DNA from: Mnemiopsis leidyi
Lineage: Eukaryota; Ctenophora; Tentaculata; Lobata; Bolinopsidae
Length of the DNA: 36,595 nucleotides
Direction of reading: 5' to 3'
NCBI GenBank assembly: GCA_000226015.1
Contig: JH152675.1
Coordinates: 496,998-533,592 of the forward strand
Position 1 is the stretch's first letter, and every line of letters begins with the position of its first letter. Both the position numbers and the translations under genes were made by a program. Shown here one piece after another: positions 34,001 to 36,595 of this stretch. The notes beneath the pieces are model-generated. The model did no database searches. It was not told the DNA's origin and saw only the letters and a list, made by a program, of their open reading frames with translations.

Positions 34001-36595
34001 AACTGGACTGCAGATGAAAAATGAACTATTTTGGTAACAGTTAAAAAAAGACAAGGTACTAGCTCTAAGCTCAATTAAAACGAATTGTGAGGTAATGGCG
34101 GTTTGAAAAAGTAGCTGTATAATCAAGCGGTAAATAAAATAGGAAAATAATAGTAACACCAAGTAACGATCGTACAATCTATAAAAAAGACTTCAATTCT
34201 CTCTCACACAGGGAAATGAAGGTACAGGTATAGAACATCTTACAATAATCGAAATAAAAATGGACATCAAGGGACCGTCAGTGACACTATGCGAGCGTCC
34301 CTTTATTATTTATTAATGAGTATATGAGTGAAATCTTCCGTTCATTTGGGGTATAATATTACGGCTAGCATGGTTCTAAAATTTATTAAATTCATAAGGC
34401 CGGTCGTGGGCTCCCTTGCTCGCCTAAAAATACGGGCTTGCTCGCTCGCTTGCAAAATGCAAGCTGACTCCCCAAAATTCTAAGCCAATGCCCGGACATT
34501 TCACAAGAAGTAATTTGAACGAAGTATGTGCGTGACGCTAAAAGGTGACATGTTAATTGTTAAGGGACGACTCTGCAACATAATAAGGGCGCCACATTTT
34601 TCTCCAAAATACATATTCAATGTGGGTTATTGCGAAACACAAAAAGATTAGAAAACCAGTCGATGCAACGACTGGCCATATAACACAGCTATTGCCGGCA
34701 AAACTTCCGTTTTATCTAAAATATTCATATTAAAGGTTACCTGGCTAGCTCGTTGACAAGGTAGGATTCGGCGGTGGGGTTATACATTGGTTCCAACTGT
34801 TTTATAAGTTGATCTATCTGATTGAAACACTGGACTATGACTGTTCCGTCTTGAGATAACGTCTGTAGGTCGGTTAGTTAGATAATTAGATATCGAGTTA
34901 ATTGATTAATTAAGTCAACTCAATCATAAACAATTCAGAAACTTTTTCTCGAAGATTTTATCGGGGTCATTAAGCCATAAACACAATTGACCGTTAAAAT
35001 CAAAATTTTAGCTAAGACTTACAAGTATATCCTTGAGAGTAATAGCAACGTCCATACAAGCACGGGAGGAAGCAAACTGTATAGCTATGTTCGGTAATGA
35101 TGGAATCTTGATGAGCGGCTCCAGACCACCTGAACGCACAGGTGTGAACCAGAAAAGTAGGGTTACCGTCGTCCTGCCCCACAACATCGTGCCCCACAAT
35201 ATTTTTTTCCACATATTTGGCCCCAGCGATCCTAACCCTAACCCTAACCCTAAGTCCTAACCCCAACTCCAACCCTAACCAAGTTGTCTGTTGAGGAGCA
35301 GGACTTCAATTGGGCTAAATTCCTGGGTTAAAGTGCTCTGGGGGACGATGTTCTGGGGCAGGACGTCGGCCACCGAAAAGTAGATACGTTAGGTACTTAG
35401 GGAAACTAACTATTAGCTAATGTCAAACCTAACTAATAAGTCGCTGTAACACGAAACCAAATTAAAAGAAACTCTCCCTAGTAGAGGTAAAATTTAACAC
35501 ACCCTGTTTAACGAATTCCTTGCAGTGGTCGTCAGTGGCGTTGTTGCTAAGGATGGCGTCGATGAACCGGACTACGTTGTACACATACTCCATCAGGGGT
35601 AGACTTTGTTTTGTCTGGGTGGAGCAGCTGCTGCTGAGGGAGAGACTCGGGTTGATAAGAGAAAGAGAGAGGGGAAACATTAACAGGGGGATTTCTTTAT
35701 TAGGTAAATGTTGCTTTGATTATTTGTGAAAATCATACGCCACTCCAAAATTGCGAAACACAGCTGTAACTCAAAAACCTGATTCCAGATCCGGTGGGAT
35801 CTGTCGGAGAGTTGTCGGCGGACACTTTAGCTCGTCTCATGACGACTTCATCGTCTTCGTCACTGCCGTCTCCTTTCTCGTCAGCTCTAAGCACGCTTAG
35901 TTTTAAAGCAGGGTGGATAATTCGGGACCTCCAATTGACTTCCGACAGTCTTAAACCTATTATCTTTTAGAAGGGAACATATTTTGCTGAATTCTATGGC
36001 AAGGACGTAATTTACTCCAACAATTGGAGATGAGAACAAAAAAGCTTACCTATCAGTAAGATCTCCCGAAAGGGACATGTTCTGAACCACAACATTCTCG
36101 TCTTCTCCCATGATGCAGACTTCCTTCAACAACTGCGAGATAAGGATGCTAAGTTAGCCTAAACTGAGCAAATTCGTTTCTTCTTCCCTGCCGTCGATTT
36201 CGCAGGACAATCTTAAGCTTACTTGATTGAACGCTGACAAGCTTTGCCAGTCAGGGGAAGTATCTTGATAACAAATAGTACCTTAATAATAGCAGTCATA
36301 GCGTCGTGACGGAGAGTGGGCTGGTGCCTCATTAACTCGTCCATCGCAGTTCCAAGATTGGTGGCTGTGTCACCTGGCAGGGAATCCCTCTTTAATAAAC
36401 TCTTGTTATTTTCACATTAAGATTGCTCAAAAATTAATGTTAATAACACATAAGGTCACGACAAAGTAAAACTCACCTAAACGGTCACTACTCCGTCTCC
36501 TCACGACAAAGTAAAACTCACCTAAACTGTCACTACTCCGTCTCCTCACGACAAAGTAAAAACTCACCTAAACTGTCACTACTCCGTCTCCTCAC
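333..36595 (-). CDS. HUWE1: HUWE1-like HECT E3 ubiquitin ligase, internal part of a many-exon gene
   Basis: Large ubiquitin ligase gene, open at both ends. I traced 53 minus-strand exons with GT-AG borders and compatible phases, about 6,935 coding bases. In order they match the known HUWE1 architecture: end of DUF913, linker, UBA, UIM, WWE, acidic tract, UBM motifs. Family knowledge: HUWE1 is a protein of over 4,000 residues whose C-terminal HECT domain ubiquitylates substrates such as p53, MCL1, MYC and histones in nucleus and cytosol. The HECT exons are not here and must lie left of base 1; the start codon and DUF908 lie right of the window. Exon coordinates are given in the block entries that follow. 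Two single-exon genes are nested in its introns. Identity is firm; single exon borders are inferred from splice consensus, frame and remembered family similarity, without cDNA. Confidence 0.92.
1231..1969 (-). CDS. HUWE1: HUWE1 exons 49-50: two UBM ubiquitin-binding motifs
   Basis: Exon 1814-1969 encodes [20 protein letters not shown] then [20 protein letters not shown]; exon 1231-1340 encodes [20 protein letters not shown] then ESQLNSLSE. Both carry the UBM signature (hydrophobic-x-x-LP-x-x-hydrophobic-R-x-x-VL), as in REV1/Pol iota and HUWE1, which binds ubiquitin around Leu8. Human HUWE1 has three such motifs; the first exon here reads like the head of the first and the Gln/Arg-rich tail of the second. 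Donors GTGAGA and GTAATT, acceptors CGCAG and TACAG. Confidence 0.92.
1341..1813. other. 0.5-kb HUWE1 intron, no gene
   Basis: Loose repeats of (T)CCTAGTTT(C)TATAG at 1510-1570 and 1675-1690. Nothing else recognised. Confidence 0.55.
2134..3088 (-). CDS. HUWE1: HUWE1 exons 46-48: Ser/Thr-rich disordered linker
   Basis: Exons: 2986-3088, 2448-2624, 2134-2301. They encode low-complexity, Ser/Thr/Pro/Asp-rich sequence (for example [51 protein letters not shown]), corresponding to the long disordered linker before the UBM motifs in human HUWE1. There is no residue-level match, so support comes from acceptors (CCCAG, TGCAG, CGCAG), donors (GTCTGC, GTGCGG, GTAACG) and unbroken phase 1 joins. The intron between the first two is largely an 82-bp minisatellite. 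Confidence 0.68.
2721..2945. repeat. 82-bp minisatellite, about 2.7 copies
   Basis: Units start at 2721, 2803 and 2885 with CAAAGAGAAACACACTAGGT; each ends in a (CAGA)n run. It fills most of the HUWE1 intron between exons 2986-3088 and 2448-2624. The CAGA tract reaches close to the donor of exon 2986-3088. Confidence 0.9.
3297..5358 (-). CDS. HUWE1: HUWE1 exons 40-45: linker after the acidic domain
   Basis: Exons: 5245-5358, 4766-4984, 4318-4444, 3934-4069, 3675-3805, 3297-3420. Conserved anchors: [18 protein letters not shown] (human PTTHPLMVRH), [40 protein letters not shown] (human PTALTRWTEECKVLD) and a Lys/Glu-rich helix [20 protein letters not shown] (human EERREKRRKQLAEE). The last two exons are low-complexity Ser/Pro/Gln sequence and rest only on splice sites and phase. 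The intron before 3934-4069 has a roughly 32-bp repeat (4090-4200). Confidence 0.8.
3492..3562. repeat. TTTAAATAC short tandem array
   Basis: Five or so imperfect units of CTTTAAATAC within the intron between exons 3675-3805 and 3297-3420. Confidence 0.6.
4090..4200. repeat. About 32-bp tandem repeat beside an exon
   Basis: About 3.5 copies of AATTGTGCAATAGCTATTCT with short spacers, just upstream (on the minus strand) of the acceptor of HUWE1 exon 3934-4069. Confidence 0.8.
4445..4765. other. 0.3-kb HUWE1 intron, nothing seen
   Basis: AT-rich spacer with a small ATATTTGAA repeat near 4655-4695. Confidence 0.55.
5563..6590 (-). CDS. HUWE1: HUWE1 exons 36-39: acidic domain
   Basis: Exons: 6418-6590, 6072-6249, 5798-5961, 5563-5662. 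They encode a run of about 150 residues dominated by Asp and Glu, including an uninterrupted Asp run written by a GAC repeat (plus-strand 6159-6186) and the phrase [10 protein letters not shown], the equivalent of the vertebrate MELDEDYPDMN. The last exon, [18 protein letters not shown], follows as in family members. The acidic tract is a constant HUWE1 feature thought to contact basic substrates. Acceptors ACCAG, TTTAG and TCTAG and donors GTAAGA and GTTTG were fitted by phase. Confidence 0.85.
6711..9059 (-). CDS. HUWE1: HUWE1 exons 29-35: helical segment before the acidic tract
   Basis: Exons: 8969-9059, 8650-8771, 8236-8425, 7964-8137, 7265-7383, 6997-7072, 6711-6878. Exon 8650-8771 gives [20 protein letters not shown] (human STILRLLAELVRSYVGIA); 8236-8425 gives [12 protein letters not shown] and [16 protein letters not shown]; 7964-8137 gives [19 protein letters not shown]; 7265-7383 gives [20 protein letters not shown], almost the human sequence; 6711-6878 gives the [16 protein letters not shown] helix. 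Exon 8969-9059 is basic at its end (APKKRRKTG), a possible nuclear localisation signal. Exon 6997-7072 is a short charged linker and the least certain. Confidence 0.82.
7384..7963. other. 0.6-kb HUWE1 intron, no gene
   Basis: AT-rich. Three copies of (AGAT)AGCATGTTA at 7622-7672 form a tiny repeat. Nothing else seen. Confidence 0.6.
9779..10583 (+). pseudogene. ORF1-like protein remnant of a non-LTR retrotransposon
   Basis: Plus-strand, broken reading frame in the large HUWE1 intron. It begins [20 protein letters not shown], shifts frame near 9868 into a coiled-coil-like stretch ([20 protein letters not shown]...), stops at about 10180, shifts again in an A-run near 10203, has a stop at about 10258, and ends with [40 protein letters not shown] and [16 protein letters not shown]. 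The last part resembles the RRM-like ORF1 proteins common in LINEs of cnidarians and other invertebrates. No reverse transcriptase frame follows; an AATAAA lies near 10648. At least two frameshifts and two stops show it is dead. Confidence 0.6.
11461..13077 (-). CDS. Divergent class A (rhodopsin-like) GPCR, single exon
   Basis: An uninterrupted 538-codon frame encoding a seven-helix receptor nested in a HUWE1 intron on the same strand. Helices lie near residues 112-137, 148-172, 186-217, 226-248, 277-308, 328-357 and 376-400. Class A marks present: Asn131 (TM1), Asp158 (TM2), Cys187 and Cys261 for the TM3-ECL2 disulfide, Pro347 (TM6) and NPLIY at 394-398 (TM7) followed by CWRLQEF for helix 8. 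Departures: the DRY position reads L-I-R (only Arg212 kept), the TM4 Trp is absent and CWxP in TM6 is replaced by LQAP. The C-tail is long, with a triple SLFD/E repeat at 491-507. The first 57 residues are Trp/Arg/Pro-rich with no signal peptide, so Met58 (12906) or Met80 (12840, just before the NRT glycosylation site) may be the true start. The ligand cannot be inferred. Confidence 0.88.
   Translation of the reverse strand: MLVWPSRRWPSAPSFDNRPAWGPWQRWLCWALDRRAEVFSPVALASAIIEKLHFTSYMRSQFSTFTSSLQLFNNPYLLDMYDHGTNRTTTQLVPKAAVEYLFTGHEAIDRTITAVLGSITLACSFIGISLNLLTIQFFRKRSPVFKLKIVFGAAAYVDISISCLSIFSAASFLDNRQPLAFSNFQFCQLWGFLWSLASKLSASIVGFASLIRVLLITFRYEVATNNLKIALSVYTVVLLVIEFFPFMFNESFSYQGYFGSCHMGYVALKYLYPISFKGFILSYLPALTYLLPIPICFCSYMLSCITLCRQSSLANTRLEPSNNRNFRLQALMTLSTFMSGYLLLQAPLAVYIISHVIKLFSGSSITPDFHSSVFSFYMPHFVYLLAVAVNATINPLIYCWRLQEFRAFVEETVRRATIRFRSLRNSRKPSGRVSRFDVDEWRRQMTRLESFQAPLGEKSWNVPIHYPTKNVSPFEGALCDRAEQREDFDKNSLFDRISLFDRNSLFEERIRLIEHDNIFVDEVLALATQEMEKQKSLH
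13640..13793 (-). promoter_or_regulatory. E-box and CCAAT cluster upstream of the GPCR
   Basis: Two identical ATCACGTGACAA blocks (palindromic TCACGTGA at 13663-13670 and 13746-13753) and several CCAAT/ATTGG boxes (about 13629, 13696, 13726, 13769) within 160 bp. Such a mix is typical of promoters bound by bHLH-Zip (USF/MITF/TFEB-like) and NF-Y factors. It lies about 600 bp upstream of the GPCR frame, but it also abuts the palindromic MITE and may belong to a mobile element. Confidence 0.35.
13794..13987. mobile_element. MITE-like element made of nested palindromes
   Basis: The outer inverted repeat TTTATATAGAATAAAGA (from 13794) pairs with TCTTTATTCTATATATAAA (ending at about 13986). Inside are three hairpins in a row: 13834-13872 (around CTCGCTACGCTCGG), 13876-13910 (GAATAATAAACTCG and its complement) and 13914-13940 (CATAACGAGCGCTACGCGCC...). 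There is no coding capacity. It lies about 720 bp upstream of the GPCR frame. Confidence 0.7.
14610..15543. mobile_element. Possible inverted-repeat element of about 0.93 kb
   Basis: CTTACTCGGGATTATTA at 14610-14626 is the exact reverse complement of 15527-15543. The interior is AT-rich, without a credible gene. A second weak similarity (GGGATAA...GGGTTTT...GCCATATTTT...TTTTTT) links 14633-14682 with 15299-15350 as a direct repeat. Target-site duplications are not clear, so this may be chance or a degraded MITE. Confidence 0.4.
16141..16561 (+). repeat. Left terminal inverted repeat of the TTAA element
   Basis: Mirrors 17800-18221. It includes a stretch reading CCGTTGCCGAGATACAGCCG near 16419 and an AT-rich interior. 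No coding potential seen. Confidence 0.85.
17299..17799. other. Assembly gap (run of N)
   Basis: 501 undetermined bases inside the foldback element. The gap probably arose because the long inverted repeats defeated assembly. True length and content are unknown. Confidence 0.99.
17800..18221 (-). repeat. Right terminal inverted repeat of the TTAA element
   Basis: Reverse complement of 16141-16561. It begins abruptly at the end of the N run, so its inner limit is unknown. Confidence 0.85.
18347..20314 (-). CDS. HUWE1: HUWE1 exons 24-28: helical repeat region after WWE
   Basis: Exons: 20143-20314, 19824-19971, 19602-19678, 18885-19125, 18347-18514. Key matches: [71 protein letters not shown] and [20 protein letters not shown], in the human order. 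Exon 20143-20314 is a poorly conserved Ser/Lys-rich linker. The borders of the 77-bp exon 19602-19678 are set by phase 0 at entry and phase 2 at exit. After the last exon comes a 9.3-kb intron; the BH3-like segment that follows this region in vertebrates was not seen. Confidence 0.8.
18515..18884. other. 0.37-kb HUWE1 intron with hairpins
   Basis: Holds the perfect hairpin 18546-18582 and a wider inverted repeat. No gene. Confidence 0.55.
18546..18582. repeat. Perfect short hairpin
   Basis: TATCACCACTTAAAC and its exact complement flank a 3-base loop. About 20 bp further, GCAACTTGTGATTG (about 18597) and CAATCACAAATTGC (about 18725) form a second, wider imperfect inverted repeat. Intronic. 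Confidence 0.75.
20529..20814. repeat. 22-bp minisatellite, about 13 copies
   Basis: The unit is approximately AGAGACACACTGTCCAGCTCAT. Copies diverge at the left edge and are uniform in the middle. Followed by a C-rich stretch (20815-20840). Intronic. Confidence 0.92.
21036..21118. repeat. 18-bp tandem repeat, about 4-5 copies
   Basis: The unit resembles AGCAGATCCCACAGAAAA. It is intronic and overlaps a chance open frame. Confidence 0.7.
21190..21361 (-). mobile_element. tRNA-derived SINE (candidate)
   Basis: On the minus strand, TGGTGTAGTGG (plus 21341-21351) fits the pol III A-box TRGYNNARNNG exactly. After a tRNA-like spacing TTGGTCCCATTCCC (plus 21296-21309) is a decayed B-box. The head resembles Asp/Glu/Gly tRNAs (GTGTAGTGGTATC). 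A non-tRNA body runs down to about 21190. The sequence sits in the HUWE1 intron between exons 21454-21541 and 20143-20314. Confidence 0.55.
21454..21869 (-). CDS. HUWE1: HUWE1 exons 22-23: WWE domain and linker
   Basis: Exon 21690-21869 (60 codons) holds the WWE domain: [20 protein letters not shown], then [15 protein letters not shown] and [10 protein letters not shown]. The Trp, Trp and Glu that name the domain are present. Family knowledge: WWE domains bind poly-ADP-ribose in several E3 ligases. Exon 21454-21541 continues with [18 protein letters not shown], matching the human ETGNRRPVML segment. For the first exon the second of two AGs (AATCAG then GCTATG) is taken because it alone keeps phase 0 with exon 22001-22111. 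Confidence 0.9.
22001..23777 (-). CDS. HUWE1: HUWE1 exons 18-21: helical segment between UIM and WWE
   Basis: Exons: 23650-23777, 23286-23408, 22831-22923, 22001-22111. The first gives [20 protein letters not shown], matching the human segment that follows the UIM; the last gives [20 protein letters not shown] then KRRSSLPK, matching the conserved WITPVLLLIDFYEK region just before WWE. The two middle exons ([14 protein letters not shown]..., [20 protein letters not shown]...) are less conserved but keep phase 0 and good splice sites (GTGATT is a weak donor). They fill armadillo-like helices of the ring. Confidence 0.78.
22112..22830. other. 0.7-kb HUWE1 intron, nothing recognised
   Basis: AT-rich, with open frames on the plus strand that lack coding character. 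A small self-complementary AACTCTT..AAGAGTT lies near 22577-22600. Confidence 0.6.
23778..25656. other. 1.9-kb HUWE1 intron, no gene seen
   Basis: AT-rich. A short inverted repeat lies near 24353-24384 (GAATAGGGACGC / GCGTCTCTATTC). A Pro-rich 47-codon plus-strand open stretch ending at about 25094 is noted but unsupported. Confidence 0.6.
25657..25828 (-). CDS. HUWE1: HUWE1 exon 17: UIM (ubiquitin-interacting motif)
   Basis: Encodes [19 protein letters not shown] followed by an acidic, Pro/Glu-rich tail ending [16 protein letters not shown]. The motif has the UIM pattern: an acidic patch, a central Ala (QAIA) and Ser (MSL). It is nearly identical to the human HUWE1 UIM. Acceptor CCTGCAG, donor GTAAGT. 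The exon joins directly in phase to 23650-23777 across a 1.9-kb intron. The usual long Glu/Lys-rich stretch after the UIM in vertebrates is short here. Confidence 0.92.
26075..26242. repeat. Imperfect GTACTGAAATTGAA repeats
   Basis: Several copies of (G)TACTGAAATTGAAG, three of them tandem at 26201-26241, in the intron between UBA and UIM exons. Confidence 0.6.
26637..26780 (+). other. Candidate orphan plus-strand terminal exon
   Basis: After a strong pyrimidine tract and acceptor (CGTTTTTTAACAG) comes a 47-codon open stretch, [20 protein letters not shown] then [20 protein letters not shown] and DLISQKL plus stop. Its composition is protein-like and helical. I do not recognise the family and found no partner exons on this strand. 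It could be a pseudo-exon, a retro-fragment or the last exon of an unseen nested gene. Confidence 0.3.
27008..27105. repeat. About 30-bp AT-rich tandem repeat next to the UBA exon
   Basis: Three imperfect units around GAAGTTAAAGTATAA-CTTTAA. It ends about 12 bp from the donor of the UBA exon. Confidence 0.6.
27118..27234 (-). CDS. HUWE1: HUWE1 exon 16: UBA domain
   Basis: A 39-codon, phase-0 exon carrying the ubiquitin-associated domain: [17 protein letters not shown] followed by [14 protein letters not shown]. The MGF loop, the alanine-rich second helix and the ATEYVL third helix are hallmarks of the HUWE1 UBA. Family knowledge: the domain binds ubiquitin weakly and supports substrate and chain recognition. 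The acceptor is TTACAG and the donor GTGAGT. Confidence 0.92.
27494..27603 (-). CDS. HUWE1: HUWE1 exon 15: linker leading into UBA
   Basis: A 110-bp exon encoding [20 protein letters not shown] and onward to EHLVQQ, where the UBA helix 1 begins. It is charged and Ser-rich, like the pre-UBA linker of other HUWE1 proteins. The acceptor (TTGATAG followed by GTGATC) lies at the start of a 72-bp tandem duplication, so a second copy of the same 3' splice site sits 72 bp upstream in the intron. The donor is GTCAGC. Phase joins exons 28189-28315 and 27118-27234. Confidence 0.75.
27591..27734. repeat. HUWE1: 72-bp tandem duplication containing a HUWE1 3' splice site
   Basis: Copies 27591-27662 and 27663-27734 share about 50 identical bases (TCTTGGAGATCACCTATCAA and onward) and then diverge. 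The left copy holds the acceptor and first 13 bases of exon 27494-27603; the right copy repeats both inside the intron. Confidence 0.9.
27818..27875. repeat. Inverted repeat, 18-bp arms
   Basis: CTTTAAACGAAATGGGTTT (27818-27836) pairs with AAACCCATTTCGTTTAAAAG (27856-27875) around an 19-base loop. Confidence 0.8.
27879..27977. repeat. About 95-nt hairpin with 47-bp arms
   Basis: The left arm holds GATGTCCTTCTTCGA...TTAGCGAGCACCAGATAAC and the right arm is its complement with about eight differences, several of which would still pair as G-U in RNA. Loop about 7 bases (TCATTTG). It could be a MITE or a microRNA-type precursor; it lies in a HUWE1 intron next to a smaller hairpin. Confidence 0.7.
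28189..31233 (-). CDS. HUWE1: HUWE1 exons 8-14: armadillo-type linker before UBA
   Basis: Exons: 31158-31233, 30649-30847, 29917-30067, 29530-29681, 29046-29177, 28480-28658, 28189-28315. Recognisable stretches are [89 protein letters not shown] and [16 protein letters not shown]; each matches human HUWE1 in the same order. For 29917-30067 the donor GTTAGT was chosen over GTGAGG because only it keeps phase with the next exon. A truncated retrotransposon sits directly beyond the acceptor of that exon, and a 27-bp minisatellite fills the intron between the first two exons. Confidence 0.82.
28682..28825. repeat. Degenerate GTTTTGTTGGGAATGTTT repeats
   Basis: Five or six diverged units of 20-28 bp, T/G-rich on the plus strand. 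It begins just upstream (minus sense) of the acceptor of exon 28480-28658, so its complement is A/C-rich. Confidence 0.6.
30070..30600 (+). mobile_element. 5'-truncated non-LTR retrotransposon, RT C-terminal fragment
   Basis: A plus-strand frame from 30104 to the TGA at 30361 encodes [14 protein letters not shown], then [15 protein letters not shown] and [14 protein letters not shown]. This is the C-terminal zinc-knuckle region (C-x2-C-x8-H-x4-C) that follows the RT/RNase H of Jockey/R1/CR1-like elements. A TAA at 30095 interrupts the frame upstream. A 3' UTR follows, with AATAAA at 30566-30571 and a short AT-rich end. It is inverted relative to HUWE1, and its 5' end lies within a few bases of the acceptor of HUWE1 exon 29917-30067. 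Confidence 0.75.
30104..30363 (+). pseudogene. Retrotransposon RT C-terminus coding remnant
   Basis: The 86-codon coding part of the truncated element: LTGHC motif, CCHC knuckle, then a basic region ending [13 protein letters not shown] and stop. It lacks all catalytic RT motifs and an initiator. Confidence 0.7.
30874..31157. repeat. 27-bp minisatellite, about 10 copies
   Basis: The unit is GACAAACTGCCCCACACAGATTTCATA. The last partial copy (31151 on) is GACAAAC|CTGCCCAAC, where the bar is the exon/intron border of HUWE1 exon 31158-31233, so the array looks derived from that 5' splice site. Confidence 0.9.
31234..34740. other. 3.5-kb HUWE1 intron hosting the UGT gene
   Basis: 31234-32368 and 33944-34740 flank the UGT. 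Neither shows a gene, a clear promoter or a clear polyadenylation signal. A small palindromic, GC-richer patch lies at 34266-34310 and 34395-34460 (GCTCGC repeats), possibly a degraded MITE. Confidence 0.6.
32369..33943 (-). CDS. UDP-glycosyltransferase (UGT family, GT1), single exon
   Basis: A complete 524-residue UGT of normal length, nested in a HUWE1 intron on the same strand. An N-terminal signal peptide (about residues 1-23) precedes the acceptor domain, with the catalytic-base His35 in [10 protein letters not shown]. The position of the partner catalytic Asp (FDVIxxD in vertebrate UGTs) reads FDVIIGE, so it is Glu145. The nucleotide-sugar domain has VSFGSF (304-309), WAPQKDIL (353-360), [11 protein letters not shown] (370-380) and PQFGDQ (391-396), the UDPGT signature. 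A C-terminal membrane helix (about 490-513) is followed by a short basic tail ending KCKTE, a KxKxx-type ER retrieval signal. Family role: conjugation of sugars to lipophilic compounds in the ER lumen. No introns, so a retrocopy origin is possible. I saw no AATAAA immediately downstream. Confidence 0.93.
   Translation of the reverse strand: MLEKFTLLLLFILLSFYPLSSPANIFTGAILTGSHVTSIYDLVLILAESGHNVTFINVAAGELDRYPSHPNIHIVDIVVWDKDKDMMSTHCLRELVLGPSSEALSFNAVCEEVWIEVYSRAAGVYTGDKVLELFKQTHFDVIIGEKVELNGMAILGTVTHVPVINYEPTFFITFSQLHNNVPLLLSSQPSLIYSNYLDRPATLTERVYELSRIITIARFASVGVEAMQPFLYRFGFTGMSEVKESIKLFLTNDHPALTFPFLRPPNDIPIGCANLLGTKKEPLILSVTILRFIEESTGKDIVYVSFGSFVQMNDVSWYSELIQILIKLNLRLIVKVDKHLKNNFPDSVLLLSWAPQKDILRSGKIKLFISHCGNNGRLEAIYYNVPMLCVPQFGDQSACAAVIKSKGFGEVLLKEKIGEESESLVTKMLANHDMYRDNMRKASEVVDSEPGDVRKNLLWYVDYVSKHKQADFLVNKVLQQQTWVEMYNLDIIVGAAVMVVVVLTLVVTLLAYIRRAFIRKCKTE
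34741..36595 (-). CDS. HUWE1: HUWE1 exons 1-7 of the window: C-terminal part of DUF913
   Basis: Exons: 36568-36595 (cut by the window edge), 36282-36373, 36050-36132, 35779-35886, 35503-35633, 35023-35129, 34741-34862. The second encodes [15 protein letters not shown], nearly the human HUWE1 sequence; the fifth encodes [19 protein letters not shown] followed by [12 protein letters not shown], the most conserved motif of this block; the sixth gives [18 protein letters not shown] charged, acidic insert (exon 35779-35886) sits between them, as in other HUWE1 proteins. The domain forms armadillo-like helices of the HUWE1 ring scaffold. All junction phases agree. The first exon's 3' end lies in a 45-bp tandem repeat (see repeat entry). 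Confidence 0.85.
35229..35281. repeat. Interstitial telomere-like repeat (CCCTAA)n
   Basis: Four clean CCTAAC units then degenerate CCTAACCCCAACTCC. Equivalent to TTAGGG, the metazoan telomere repeat. Located in an intron, about 100 bp upstream of HUWE1 exon 35023-35129. Confidence 0.85.
36456..36595. repeat. HUWE1: 45-bp tandem repeat carrying a HUWE1 5' splice site
   Basis: Copies at 36456-36500, 36501-36545, 36546-36591 (one extra A) and a stub. Each contains, on the minus strand, the end of an exon (encoding RRRSSDSL) and its GTGAGT donor. Only the rightmost donor can be used: reading past it meets an in-frame TAG in the next copy. Confidence 0.92.

Noticed and set aside
35229..35281. 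Telomere-like repeat taken as a chromosome end
   Set aside because: HUWE1 exons continue on both sides, so it is interstitial.

Overview
This is a stretch of an animal nuclear genome, AT-rich and full of introns. On the minus strand it carries a long, many-exon gene that I recognise as an ortholog of the giant HECT-type ubiquitin ligase HUWE1 (ARF-BP1/MULE). Spliceosomal introns, a short interstitial TTAGGG-type telomeric block, non-LTR retrotransposon remnants, a tRNA-derived SINE and long-inverted-repeat DNA elements all fit an invertebrate metazoan. The look of the GPCR and retroelement fragments makes me think of a cnidarian or other early-branching lineage, but I cannot fix the species.

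HUWE1 is transcribed right to left and both ends lie outside the window. I could trace 53 exons (about 6.9 kb of coding sequence, about 2,310 codons) whose splice sites and reading phases join without conflict. From N to C they give: the end of the DUF913 armadillo region (34.7-36.6 kb), an armadillo-type linker (28.2-31.2 kb), UBA (27.1-27.6 kb), UIM (25.7 kb), a helical segment (22.0-23.8 kb), WWE (21.5-21.9 kb), a helical-repeat segment (18.3-20.3 kb), a further helical segment and the acidic tract (5.6-9.1 kb), a low-complexity linker (2.1-5.4 kb), two UBM ubiquitin-binding motifs (1.2-2.0 kb) and the first exons beyond them (0.3-1.05 kb). The catalytic HECT domain must lie to the left of base 1 and the start codon and DUF908 to the right of base 36595.

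Two intact single-exon genes lie inside HUWE1 introns on the same strand: a divergent class A GPCR (11.46-13.08 kb) in a 9.3-kb intron, and a UDP-glycosyltransferase (32.37-33.94 kb) in a 3.5-kb intron. Neither has an obvious functional link to HUWE1.

The introns hold the mobile and repeat load: an ORF1-like retroelement pseudogene (9.8-10.6 kb), a palindrome-rich MITE-like element (13.8-14.0 kb), a possible 0.93-kb inverted-repeat element (14.6-15.5 kb), a TTAA-flanked foldback element of about 2.1 kb interrupted by an assembly gap (16.1-18.2 kb), a tRNA-derived SINE (21.2-21.4 kb), a 5'-truncated non-LTR retrotransposon (30.07-30.6 kb), hairpins and several minisatellites. The most unusual pattern is that at least three tandem duplications contain a HUWE1 splice site: 5' splice sites near 36.5 kb and 31.1 kb and a 3' splice site near 27.6 kb.
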